A stretch of DNA of 64,000 nt from Circinella umbellata. Lineage: Eukaryota; Mucoromycota; Mucoromycetes; Mucorales; Lichtheimiaceae. Position numbers and translations under genes: made by a program. This document shows positions 45,620-56,594 of this stretch, piece by piece (the first letter of the stretch is position 1; each line of letters opens with the position of its first letter). Location of the stretch: the NCBI GenBank assembly GCA_025093555.1, contig JAIWNF010000011.1, positions 744,001 through 808,000 on the forward strand, in the 5' to 3' direction. The notes beneath the pieces were generated by a model that saw only the letters and a list, made by a program, of their open reading frames with translations, did not search any database and was not told where the DNA came from.

Positions 45620-47112
45620 TCGGTGGTCGTCTCAGTCTTTTCAGCGCCACTTGGGCTCGCTTGTCTCGCGGCCCTTAGCTTCACTCCATTATCAAGCATG
45701 ATTTCAAAATTCACTTCGACTGACCACCGCCACTCTCATTACAATCACGCCTGCATTCTCATATAAATCACCAACAGCATCAATTACTTCAACACAAAAT
45801 CGATCAACTCATTCAAAAACGCGCACTAGAACCAGTATATGACCAATCACCTGGTTTCTTCAGTCAGATGTTCATCATCCCCAAAAAGAATGGGGGTCAT
45901 CGCCTAATTTGCAACTTAAAACCACTGAATCAATTTTTAACAGCACTCGCCTTCAAAATGGAAACTATTCAAGAAGTGCTAAAAATGATCAGACCTTGCG
46001 ACTATATGACATCAATCGATCTTACCGATGCTTTTCTCCATCTAAAAATTCACAAATCATCATGCCGCTATCTTCGCATTTTTTGGAACAATCAGGTATA
46101 TCAATTCTGCACCGCCATTTTTGGTTTTTCTTTGGTTCCTTGGCTTTTCACAAAAATTACCAAACCAATCCTTACTTGGGCCCGTCAGCAAAACATCCGA
46201 CTCAGTGCGTACCTCGACGATTGGATTATTTTGGGCCAAACAGCAGAACAACCACAGCAACATATTCAGCTAATAATTCAGAAACTGCACCAATTAGGAT
46301 GGATCATCAACAACCGCAAATCAGCAACAACACCACAACAGCAACTTCAGTATCTCGGGTTTCAAATCAACACCACAACAATGACGCTTCAGCTTCCTGG
46401 CGACAAGGTTCACTCACTTCGCTGGTCAATCGACCAGATGATCAAATGCTCTCATACAACACAGCGCAAACTTCTCAGTTTAACAATGAGAATCCAATTA
46501 GCAACTTTGGCAATTTTTCCAACTCGCCTGTACACTCAGCATCTTCTCTGCTTCACCACTCTTCAAGTGAAACATCTGTCTCACTGGGATGCGGATCAAC
46601 TTTTACCTTTTTCTTGCAAGAAGGAATTGCTTTGGTGGAAGGCGAATCTTCTCAAATGGAACGGCCGCTCATTCATTCCGGATCCCGTTCCCACTCAAAC
46701 AGTAACCGTCGATGCCAGCAATACTGGTTGTGGAATTCATTGGAAGAACCACCATCTCAGTGGACTTTGGACCCATCAAGAAGCATCTTATCACATCAAC
46801 TGGAAGGAGATGCAAACTGTTCATCTTGCTCTTCAAACCTTTCAACAGCTTCAAAACACAACAATTCTCATTCGTACTGACAACACAGCATCAGCAGCTT
46901 ATCTGAACTGTCAAGGGGGTATTCGATCACTAACACTCAGCAAACTTGTAATGACCATTTGGAACCTTTGTCTCCAACGCAATCTTCAATTAATAGCACA
47001 ACACATTCCCGGCAGCAGCAACAGCATCGCTGACTATAAGTCTTGCCGAACCTTCGCGAAGAACTCTTGGAAAATTACCTATCAGATGCTTCGTCAGATT
47101 CAACATCATTAG
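45620..47112 (+). pseudogene. DIRS reverse transcriptase-RNase H (degraded)
   Basis: The N-terminus VGGRLSLFSATWARLSRGPL (45620) is followed by a stop. The main open part is 45868-47112. RT motifs: FIIPKKNGGHRLICNLKPLN, TSIDLTDAFLHLKI, FGFSLVPWLFTKI, and the catalytic SAYLDDWIIL. The RNase H part has TVDASNTGCGIHW, INWKEMQTVHLAL and IRTDNTASAAYLN. Just after HIPGSSNSIADYKS the frame shifts away from the expected linker. Family identity is clear; the protein is inactive because of the breaks. Confidence 0.85.
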
Positions 47113-48507
47113 GGTCACCACGACATCGATCTCTTTGCCAATCGAACAACTCGCCTACTACCTCGTTATGTCTCCTAGAAACCACAAACCAGACCCTGCC
47201 GCAATAGCAGTCGACGCCTTCACTCTGACTTGGTCAACGTCCAAGCATCCTCTCATTCACCCACCATGGAATTTGATCAGTCATTGCCTTGTTAAGATAA
47301 TTCACGAGCAAGTTCCTCTTGCAACAATAATAGTCCCTTATTGGCCGAGCACACCTTGGTTTCCTCAACTCCAGGCAATCACACTCCAACAACTGCTTCT
47401 CTTCAACCCATTAACAACCATCGAACTTTGCACTCCAATAACACCTTGGCCATTCAGCAACCCAACATGGAAACTCTCCATATGGCTGGTCTCTGGCGTC
47501 AATATAATGAAATAGAAGGATTAGATCACGCCACTACAACAAACCTTACTGCTTATGCTACTGATCCTACACCAACTAACCGCTCCTATCGCCGTGATCA
47601 ACAGCTCTTTTGCCAATGGGCTTTAGATCGAGACGTCGATATCAATAATTTCTCTCGTTCAGACTTACTTAATTTTCTCTCTGCCGCCAGGTCTAATAAT
47701 TACTCACTTAACACCTTAAAATTATTCAAAACTGCTATTCTTAAATTTCATCACCATCCTGCTGAATTTCACAATGATGCCGATATTGTTTCTCTATTCA
47801 AAAAATTTGCTATTGATTCACCACCTGTTCCCCTCAGGAAACCACCAATCGACTTATCACCTACTTTCAAACATATTATTGACATTCAACCTCAAGCCGA
47901 AGTTCAACTTAAATTTGCCAACCATCGTGCCGCCTTTCTACTTGGTATTATGGGTTTACTTCGACCTTCTGATCTTCACAGAATCAAATTACAACAATGT
48001 TTTACTGATTCTTCCAGGTGTCTCACCCTTGTTATTTCTCATCCCAAGGAGCGCCGTGGTGGCTGACCTATTATCAAATGCATTAATATTCATCCTTACC
48101 AAACACAGCAATCATTTTGTCCAGTTTATGCATTTAAAATTCTATGTGACCACTCTCAAGCTAAGCACCATCGTCCTCCTGATATTCTATTTGTTGATTG
48201 TAATAAACCTCAAATTCCGGTTCAGTTTCAAACCATTTCTAAATGGCTCATTAACTTGGTACGGCGCTCTACTGATATTAGGCCAACGCCTTCCGTTCGA
48301 TCGTTAGGTACTGATCTTGCTATCAAGAATGGAATTCCTCTAGATGATGTTGTCACCTTAGGAAACTGGTCATCTGCGGCTTTAGTTGAAAATCATTACC
48401 GCCGAGAACGCATTACACAAACTAACGCCACACATTTTATACTTCAAATATTGAACAAGCTATATGAAAAAAAAAATTCTCACTCGACGTTTCTTTCTCT
48501 GGATTAG
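47113..48507 (+). pseudogene. DIRS RT-RNase H C-terminal linker and tyrosine recombinase (degraded)
   Basis: 47118-47340 encodes the conserved block DIDLFANRTTRLLPRYVS, TAG, then AVDAFTLTWS, HPPWNLI, IVPYWPSTPWFPQL in pieces. The recombinase runs from 47341 in another frame: AGLWRQYNEIEGLD, SYRRDQQLFCQWALD, SARSNNYSLNTLKLFKTAIL, FLLGIMGLLRPSDLHRIKL (catalytic Arg), ISHPKE, then one TGA at 48064. It reopens in the same frame through PSVRSLGTDLAIKNGI, LGNWSSAALVENHYRRERI (catalytic Tyr), ending at 48507. The HxxR motif reads PSVR, another sign of decay. The enzyme would integrate circular cDNA. Confidence 0.82.
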
Positions 48508-48614
48508 CACATGTACTTATAGGTCGGAATCGACGGTCTCTTGGAATTGACCAGAGATTTATCGACCGTCAATTCCTTTATAGACTAGAGATGAAGACCT
48601 ATAAGTACATATGC
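48507..48614 (+). repeat. DIRS internal complementary region
   Basis: The first half (gtacttataggtc...atcgacc) is the reverse complement of the left outer terminus at 34506-34575. The second half (aattcctttatagactagag...) is the reverse complement of the right outer terminus at 48750-48793. This junction-like order is the template for restoring both ends in DIRS replication. Confidence 0.88.
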
Positions 48615-48658
48615 TCCCTCCCTACCCTTTTCCCTTTTCATTATTTTGTCCAATTCGC

Positions 48659-48793
48659 TAGAAGATCATAGATTTATTATCATGTATTATTTTCTTTTAT
48701 ATTTATTTCTTTGTATTTCCGCTCCAATAAAGTGAAAAAGATGATTATAGCATATGTACTTATAGGTCTTCATCTCTAGTCTATAAAGGAATT
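48659..48793 (-). repeat. DIRS right inverted terminal repeat
   Basis: Inverted copy of 34551-34660, plus 25 outer bases ending in ctataaaggaatt that are matched in the internal complementary region. Confidence 0.88.
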
Positions 48794-51700
48794 ATCGTTA
48801 TATCGAATTCATGATCCGAGCTGCAATGATCGGGTAAAATTCTATCCTTATGTACTTGGCCTCACATGTAATATATCTTACAAAAAGAAGAGAACCCTAA
48901 ACACATTATATCATTCGTACTGTAACTAAGCTATAAAAATAAAATAGATCTTTTTTTCTTTGTACGTACAGTGTTTATTTTCAAATATTCCTTAAGGTAT
49001 TCCTTCTAACTGAATTAAAATCATATCGTCACATATAATTAATGTCAATCCCTTATAAGAAAAAAAATGCGAGTGTTGTACTTCTATAATCAGCATCAAA
49101 AAACTGTCTATTGTTTATAAAGACATTCAAAATGACAAGAACAAGTTCGACTTGCAAAGTTAGTATAATAAAAAAAATCTGATTTTGAAAAGAAAGAAGA
49201 AGAAGCAGCATATCACTGGCTTTTCTTTTTTTTGGAAAAGGCGATGCCTGAAGATAAATTTGATGTTCAAACTCTTCACAAAAATATTTAAAAACTAAAG
49301 TAAAAACATAAAAAATTGCCCATCAAACTAGTATTATTTCCTTTTAAAAAAAATAAAGATATGATTTGTCCGCTCGATATAACGATATTTTTGCCAAAAC
49401 TCTATCGGATATCGTTATATAAAATTAACGATATTTCCCCGCTTAATCTGTCTTGAACCCCAAAACCCTATCGTTATATCGAAATATCGTTATATCGAAT
49501 ATCGTTATAGCGAGCGGTGACTGTAATTATAACGTTTATTTTTTAGTTGGCCACAATTTACATAAGAAAGACGTGAATCTCGATTAGGCCTACGTAACAA
49601 AGAAAAAATAGCAAAAAATTATAAGTTGAATTACTTTATATATACGTATGGGTCAGTTAGCTATAGGATAGTACGTGGTTATAAGTGAAATATCATTACC
49701 AGCAGTATATAGAAAACAATTTTACTTAATTGACTATAAATTGATTATAAGTCTTTTTTATAGTTCCAGCGTGAAATTAACATAAGCATGCTAAGAATTA
49801 CAATGAATCATTGGCTTTTATAAAACAAAAATATAGCATAGTAGTCTATCAAAGCTTTTTTTAGCAGCAAAAAGTATAATGTATACGTATGTATCCATTT
49901 TGATACAAACAGTCGTCCTCCAATTACTATATCTTTACTGGTTTGTTAGTAATGAACCATCTACAGAAATGAAATGAAGTCCTAACCCTTGAAAAACTAC
50001 ACCATTTAAGCAAGGAAGGTTTTTTACTTGTTTGTGTCGCAATAATGAGAAATACTGGGGAAATAGCAGAAATATCAAATGGGTATTATGAAACCAAGCA
50101 ATAGAAAAAAAGAAAAAAAAGCAGGGAAATTACTGCATACTTCTCACCAGCACATTCACATTCATCCTTTTTTTTTATAAAATAGTATTTCACAGGCTGT
50201 CGAATTTGGTAACCTCATTTGTGGCAGTATATTATCCGTCCGGTGTTTAAAGTATCTCAACTCTCGAAAAATGGCGGTATGCACCTTACTATATACTACC
50301 TATTACTATTACTATCACTGTAAGTATCATTATTATTTACGTATCTTTATCTTTACTGGCATTATTGTATCACAAGCAGTAATATTATGTGATCTGATTG
50401 GGCCATGGAGTAGCATATTTCTGCCAAAGCAAGACATCATATTTGTATCGGGACATAGTATTTTTAAATATAAGAACTACTCCCACAGCCCAACTACTTA
50501 TTATTTCACATAATTTACTATTCAAATACAACTACATAGTGCATTACGTATTTCGTCTTCATTTTATATCTTTTTACGGAGTATTTCATTCACATATTGA
50601 ATGCTTCAGTAATAAATTATGAGTAATTCTCAATGAACGCGTAAAAGTTACAGAAAATAGCTAGTTATTATGTGCTGTACTCTTCTTGTTTTACGCATTT
50701 TTGAACAGCACTTCGCGTATTTAATGAGTTCTATTCTTCCACACAATTGTTACCGGACTAACATTCATGCTGCTTATACTACATATATATTACAATTGGC
50801 CTACATTGCTCTCCAACTCATCCAATAAAGACATATGAAATTGTGATTTGGTTTTCCTTTATTGAGAGATAAGAAGATTGATAATCTCTGGATTCAAGCT
50901 TCCATAATAATGCCTTGAAAAGTGTTGCCGAAAAATAATTTGTTTAACATATATTAAAAGTATTAATTACTTATTTTTTTCAGTAGTAATTTTTAATTGC
51001 AATAAGCATCAGGGTATGTTCGATCAATAATGGGTGTTCTATTGAAGAAATAAATCTTTTTTTATACAGCTTGAAATCATCCAGTTGATACATCGAATAA
51101 TCATCATTTAAAACATGCCATGTACTGTCACTTTATTGTATACAACTAGCACACATCCAGTTCAGCGTGGCATCTCCCCGCTAACATCATACGACACGTA
51201 GAACATGAATGCTACTACGCCAGGTGGCGAACAACCAAATAAGATTGTATTCTGGAAGACTAACAAGAGATTACTGACCCTGGTCTTGGTCGAAATACCT
51301 TTGGTCTAAACCATAAAATAAAAATAAAAAATAAGCAAGAAAGTATTCAAGTGCCAAAACATTCAAATAAATTATAATAGTTAACTGGTTAACCTTGAAT
51401 AAAATCTGGTAACGTAACTACCCAACACAAGATTGCCTTTTTTATGTTCCATAAACCAACTTTTAGTTGTGCTCTTTAAACAATAAAGTAAAACACAAAT
51501 GATTAAAAAATATAAGATTATGTTGTTTCTTTAATTATCAAAGTATATTCACCATAAAAATCCTATCGTTATTCTTAAAAATGTAACGAAGGTCCCATTG
51601 ATGGATCTCTCTGCCACACACAAAGTGCGCAAAATGTGGCGCCTACTCGACGAGTAGGTACAGGCACCAAGATGCATACGTATCTTGGAAGCTATTATAA

Positions 51701-52247
51701 ACAAGATGAAAGAGTCATAGTAAAAACAACCCCCACATTACAAGCCCAATAACAGCACTGTCGAAAAACTCACAGAACCATATGCAGGTTTTTGATTTTC
51801 TTTTTTCTTTTTCCTATATTTCGTTCCTTGATTCGCAAACAGTAAGTGATTCATAATGTTTGACGGAAGTTTTTTTTTTCAAAAGAAAAAAAAAGTAATC
51901 ACATTTAGCTTGGTGACAAAATAAAATATATTACGTTGCTAAAGTTCAGCAGTGAACAATTCCAGAGATAATATCAGTCCATCCACAGTGGTTAAATTTA
52001 GACCTTCTTCAAGGCGATTTCTTCTCTGATTAGCTATGTTCAGAATCCGCCGTGAATACTGTATCTCTGTGATTATTGAGGCCAATGAAAAGTCGTGCAC
52101 CACTTTTCGCACCATAAAAAACTAAGTTACAACAGTCAGTAATGCACCATAGAAAAACATGTCACATAAGCTTATAGTGCACTGCACTTGTACCCTAAAT
52201 AAAAACTGTCCCTTTTATTTCATTTTATTCAACTTTCAAAAAATACC
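48794..52247. other. Intergenic/transposon-flank region
   Basis: No gene supported. It begins with atcgttatatcgaattcatg, a piece resembling the MITE-like repeat at 49370. A GC-richer patch at 51600-51690 contains a near-perfect hairpin, CCTACTCG-A-CGAGTAGG (51641-51657). The frame at 50271-50513 is low complexity and lacks a motif. Confidence 0.45.
49370..49517. mobile_element. MITE-like element with CCGCTCG...CGAGCGG ends
   Basis: 148 bp bounded by 18-bp inverted repeats, CCGCTCGATATAACGATA and its partner TATCGTTATAGCGAGCGG (one mismatch). The interior has further copies of ATATCGTTATATCGA in both orientations. There is no coding capacity and no clear target duplication. The ends recall small Tc1/mariner-pogo-type derivatives (inference). 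Confidence 0.6.
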
Positions 52248-54965
52248 TTGCGAAAATCCTTACGTTACTTTTTCAAGAAAAGATATCCAAATGGGTATTA
52301 TAGTGAAGTAGCACCTGCTTACTTCAATGCTGAAATTGATCGTTATAATAAGTTTACACGTGACATCGGTTGGGCAATGCGTTTTGTACATAGTAATCGT
52401 CGTATCAAAAAAGGGACTTGTAGACGCTATAAAAAATTGTAATGGTTTTGTCGCTTGCAACAACATGCATTGTACTCTTTATATGCTTCAGCGTCGACCT
52501 GCTATTTCGAGTACTACAGTACCAAAGCAAATGTGTATAAGTTGTACCAACGATCTGGTGCATGATAACACCTGCAAAGCATACGCGGTTTATTTCTTTG
52601 AAGGCTCAACCTGTACTCTTGAGCATCATGGTGAGCATAACCATCATCAAATGGGTGATAACGACGACGATAAAAATAATCAACCCGAAAACCCTCCCAA
52701 CTATTCCGACAAACATCTTAGCTACAAAAAGCAACAGCAACTTGACGTGTATCTTGGGATTGATAAAAAAGATAGCGAGCCACGAGGATTGAAGCTGCAC
52801 CATCGTTAATTCGAAGGGCCAAGGCAATGGCTACTAGTGTTTTGGATAAGGAGGGCACACTCGCAGAATCTGTGCGCACTGTCAATCCAGTATTGGGAAA
52901 CTTGGATCATCTCAGCTATAAGAATTGTAAACGTGGATTAAATAAAGAACGTGAATCTACACAGGATCTCTTTGCTCATTTTGAAGAACTTAACCAGGAA
53001 TATCCACATTTCTTCACTTCAGCAAACATTACTTCCAGTTCATTTATTATTACGTTCAGGGCACCATTGATGATTAAACACACAAACTTCTGAGCCTTTC
53101 CATGTGTTACTGATGTGACTTATTCAGCATTCCAAAAAGCTCGATATATATGTTCTACTATCATGTACTTTTCTAAAATACGAAAACATGCACTAATCTT
53201 TCAGGCTGTCATTGGAGGACCAACAACAGAATATTTTCATCAGTACTTTTTGGCGTTATTTTCACTGTACAAAATTGACTTCAGTTCAACAGACAATTTT
53301 ATGGGAATGGTTATGGATTTTTCATTACCCTAAAAGAATGGATTTTTATCAGCCTATACACATTACTGGTATGCCGAATGGGCTACAATATTTAAAGGGG
53401 TGTTACATGCATTGGATGCAGTCAGTGCAAAGGGTAAGTAGTATCCATGCTGTTGTACCCAACAACAATCGCAATAGGTTCTTAGAACTTGCCTCCAATT
53501 TGCGCACCATTCCAACCATAACCGATTTTGACAACGTATGCAATAGCATCTTAAGTGAATTCCCAAATACTCATGATGGCTCAGATGGTCGCTTCAACCA
53601 GCCGTTCGTAGCATGATTTTTGTTAGTGGATCAATTATGAAATCCAATTTACGTTTTCACATATGCAGAACTCGAACTCTGTTGAGTCATTCCACAATAT
53701 ATTTTATACTTTGATAAAAGGTGGTCAACCACTTCGAAAAACAATACGTCAAGCACTGAAAATCGCCAAAAGTGACCAAGACGATTTATCACAATTCTAT
53801 AAGTATGGTATGCTAACAACATATAATCGCTAGCCAAGATTGCGAAAATCACAAAAAATTAAAGCAAACCACTATGCACAAAGTGATAGCCGTGCTCTTG
53901 ATAATACGAGTGCTATTTTTGGTGATGAAAAACAATCAAAAAACAAGAACTTCAAAAACAAAAGGCAACAGTACAACAACCAATTGACACCACCAAGGTC
54001 AGTGATCAATGTGCTTCTTTAACAGTTGATGATAGGAACAAGACCATGCATTCTGATGGCATGGGAATTAGTTTTATGGAAGAGCCCGAACTACCATCTT
54101 TAGAAGTTGATGATCCAGCAATTCAAAATGAATTGAACAGTAGTGGAAAGAAAAAGAAAGTAAATAGTTAGTAGACTACGTAATGGAAAATAAAAAGTTT
54201 TGTGCTACCAACTGTCATACTAATATCATTGTTGCAGGTCGAAAACCAATCTTTAGTTGAATCGTCAAAAAGAAAAAATAATATTACAAATTCTTTGATC
54301 CTTTAACATATTTTTGGCATGGACGAACATTAAAAATACATGGTACTCATGAACTTGACGGTAAAATGATTTATTATGAAGCAGCATCTTGTACTGTTCC
54401 TGAACTCCCAGGCAATTATGATCAAGTCGCTAAATTATTAATGACCATTTTGTCATTAAAGGTATATATTATTGGTTTTTTTTTATTTCTGGATCTAGGT
54501 ACATTCTCATTTATTAACAGTAACTGCTCTTATAACATAGCGTTGTATAATGCATAATAAAGAGAAACTTGACATGATCAAAAACGTCTTGATGACTTTG
54601 GTGATCACAAAGAGCAATGGTTCTCGGTCGCCTGTGCACATGAAGATGAAAGAAATAGCTTTCAACTTGATACGGATGGCATGCTTGAAATCGCGAAGTT
54701 AATTGCTGATTTAAAACATGAAGAAGATCAATTTGTCACGGCAATCAACGAGATTGAGGTAAAAAATAATGGATCGGTAATGATTACTGAGAATGAGCGA
54801 ATTGTATGCTTCAGGAAGAAAGCATCATTATCAGAAATATCCACTATTATCTGTCAAAAATATTTCATGGATTATGATGAAGACGAGGACAACCTTTCTT
54901 TTGATCTTATCAGTCAAGAATTTGATTCGTCAACTCCAAAACGTTCAAGCACCCCACAACTTTAA
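52248..54965 (+). pseudogene. MULE-type transposase pseudogene with FLYWCH/GCM-like zinc finger
   Basis: Coding blocks in order, in shifting frames. First RYNKFTRDIGWAMRFVHSNR and, after a frameshift near 52412, a zinc-binding module (NMHCTLYMLQRRP, CISCTNDLVH, YFFEGSTCTLEHHGEHNHH). Then LDHLSYKNCKRGLNKERE; the MULE core TYSAFQKARYICSTIMYFSKI; YFHQYFLALFSLYK; GMVMDFSLP followed by a TAA where Gln is expected; NGFLSAYTHYWYAEWATIF; LKGCYMHWMQSVQRVSSIHA; and NSVESFHNILYTLIKGG. The last blocks (54366-54557, 54681-54965) are less certain and may be a fused or separate gene. Many stops make it inactive. Terminal inverted repeats were not located. Confidence 0.68.
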
Positions 54966-56594
54966 CGTTTAACCGCTCTTAGTATTGCCAACAATCAGAA
55001 CTGTGTTCTTTGTATCTTGTATATATAAATACCCACTGATGTGGCGGTGAAATTTTCGTAAAAATCAATTATTGCGTTTTCTCCGGGATTATAAATTTTC
55101 TCATATGTGTATTATTTAATCTTGTACTTTGACTCTCCCCATCCCACTTTTTCTTCTCTTTTCTTTACTTTACTTTTATCTACGAGAAGAGTAAGTTTTA
55201 CCCTTATTTTATACATTATACTTTATCTCTTTATTAACAGTTATATAAATAAATAGCCAATAGTTTTACATATTTAAAGTCAACGTACATCACCATGAAC
55301 AACAAAAACACAAAAATATGACCTCTCACATGGACATAATGTACATATTATAGTAGTGTACTTGTTATTAAATTGATGCAAATCATTATGTTAAAGAAAT
55401 ATGCCATGGATATGGTCTTAGATATGTGTAATATAACTTTTCTATTCAACCAATACGTAAAGGAATTTTAAAAAGAACGTTAACGGCAAAGAATGAATGT
55501 ATGTCAAAGAACAGTTTTTCTGTTTCATATCGGGTACCATTACATTTGTTGTTACATACTTTTTTTTCAAAACAATAGAAACCTTCTTATTCAACCATGG
55601 TTTGAAAACAAGGACGGCGGCCTACGTAATAACTTGTGAAAGAGCTTTTGATTTTTCTGACTATGGGTTTTGTTGTAGCTATGGCAGTAGATAATGTTGT
55701 CTTCGTCTACGAACAAGAAAACAATTTCAATTTGGTTAATAAATATTAAAACGGCATCGCAGATACAGCACTTTGTGATACCAAATATGGCAGAAATCTG
55801 TTGATACATGTATACAGCAGTCTCTATGCAGTAACTATATTTTGTCTCAAAACACGGCAAAAGAGAAACACCGATGTTGTTTAAACTTTATCACGTACGT
55901 ATCCCAACTGTGTGATATTTTAATTAGCTTGAGAGAATGATATATATACATATACGTAAAGATGACCCAAAAGAATATATATTACTTCTTTTTTTTATAT
56001 TTACAACAATGACCACGTCAGCAGTACCAAAACTTAAAATACTTGAAGTTAATGTCTTCCCAGTGGTGTAGCTGCTTTTACAACATTGGTACGTACTTTG
56101 TGATGCTGTTTATTATATATCATTCGCTACCTACATTTTCTGCTCCGTTTATGAAATTGGATAAATGGATAAGCACATATGTGCTGAAAAAGCCAAGTTG
56201 TTAGAGCGTTAGCATCCGCTTCTCAAGCTCTTTGGGTCGAAATCCGTATGAGTTTTTGGAAGACTTTATTTATCGTTTGCCCAACATTTAAGCATTACCA
56301 ATAACTCCAGTGATCGCTTCCCTTATCTGTACATACCAAAATAAGTATCACCTTTGACCATAAAATGTCCACGCTAAAAATAGCTCTATATAGAAAATGC
56401 TTTCTCTTGTAATGTTACATAGTAATTCTCTCATTTATCCCTATAAATTATCTGACCTTTCTCGGATAAAAATGTCCGCCAAGACGCTGACTTGAGAGTT
56501 AAATAAATTAAATGAATTTAAACCTATAATTATACTGGTTATTTTTTTCTTCTCTCATTCTTTTCCTTGTAACTTTTCGAAACCTTTCTACTTA
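54966..56594. other. Intergenic region upstream of WASP
   Basis: AT-rich with no supportable protein gene. It contains a tRNA-like relic (56191-56250) next to a perfect palindrome AGCACATATGTGCT (56172-56185). The last ~100 bases are T-rich leader for WASP. Confidence 0.45.
56191..56250 (+). pseudogene. tRNA-like relic
   Basis: AGTTGTTAGAGCG resembles a D-arm, CTTCTCAAG an anticodon loop (would read CTC), and TGGGTCGAAATCC a T-arm. The acceptor and anticodon stems do not pair well, so it is at best a decayed tRNA. Confidence 0.3.

Larger units (their letters stand above)
34506..48793 (+). mobile_element. DIRS-like retrotransposon (tyrosine recombinase), interrupted by nested insertions
   Basis: Inverted terminal repeats (34551-34660 and 48659-48768, about 110 bp) are near-identical in opposite orientation. 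An internal complementary region (48507-48614) is complementary to both outer edges joined together (left edge from 34506, right edge to 48793), which is the defining DIRS layout. Coding order is Gag-like, RT-RNase H, tyrosine recombinase on the plus strand. Without the insertion at 35086-45002 the element would be about 4.4 kb. The proteins carry several stops and frameshifts, so it is no longer autonomous. There is no long target duplication, as expected for recombinase-mediated insertion. Confidence 0.9.

Noticed and set aside
50271..50622. Overlapping plus-strand frames near 50.3 kb
   Set aside because: Tyrosine/histidine-rich low-complexity translation; no homology or splice logic.
51641..51657. 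Hairpin CCTACTCG-A-CGAGTAGG
   Set aside because: No T tract, gene end or repeated copy supports a terminator or an RNA function.
56172..56185. Perfect palindrome AGCACATATGTGCT
   Set aside because: A 14-bp palindrome is isolated and can occur by chance; no repeated copies or associated element were seen.
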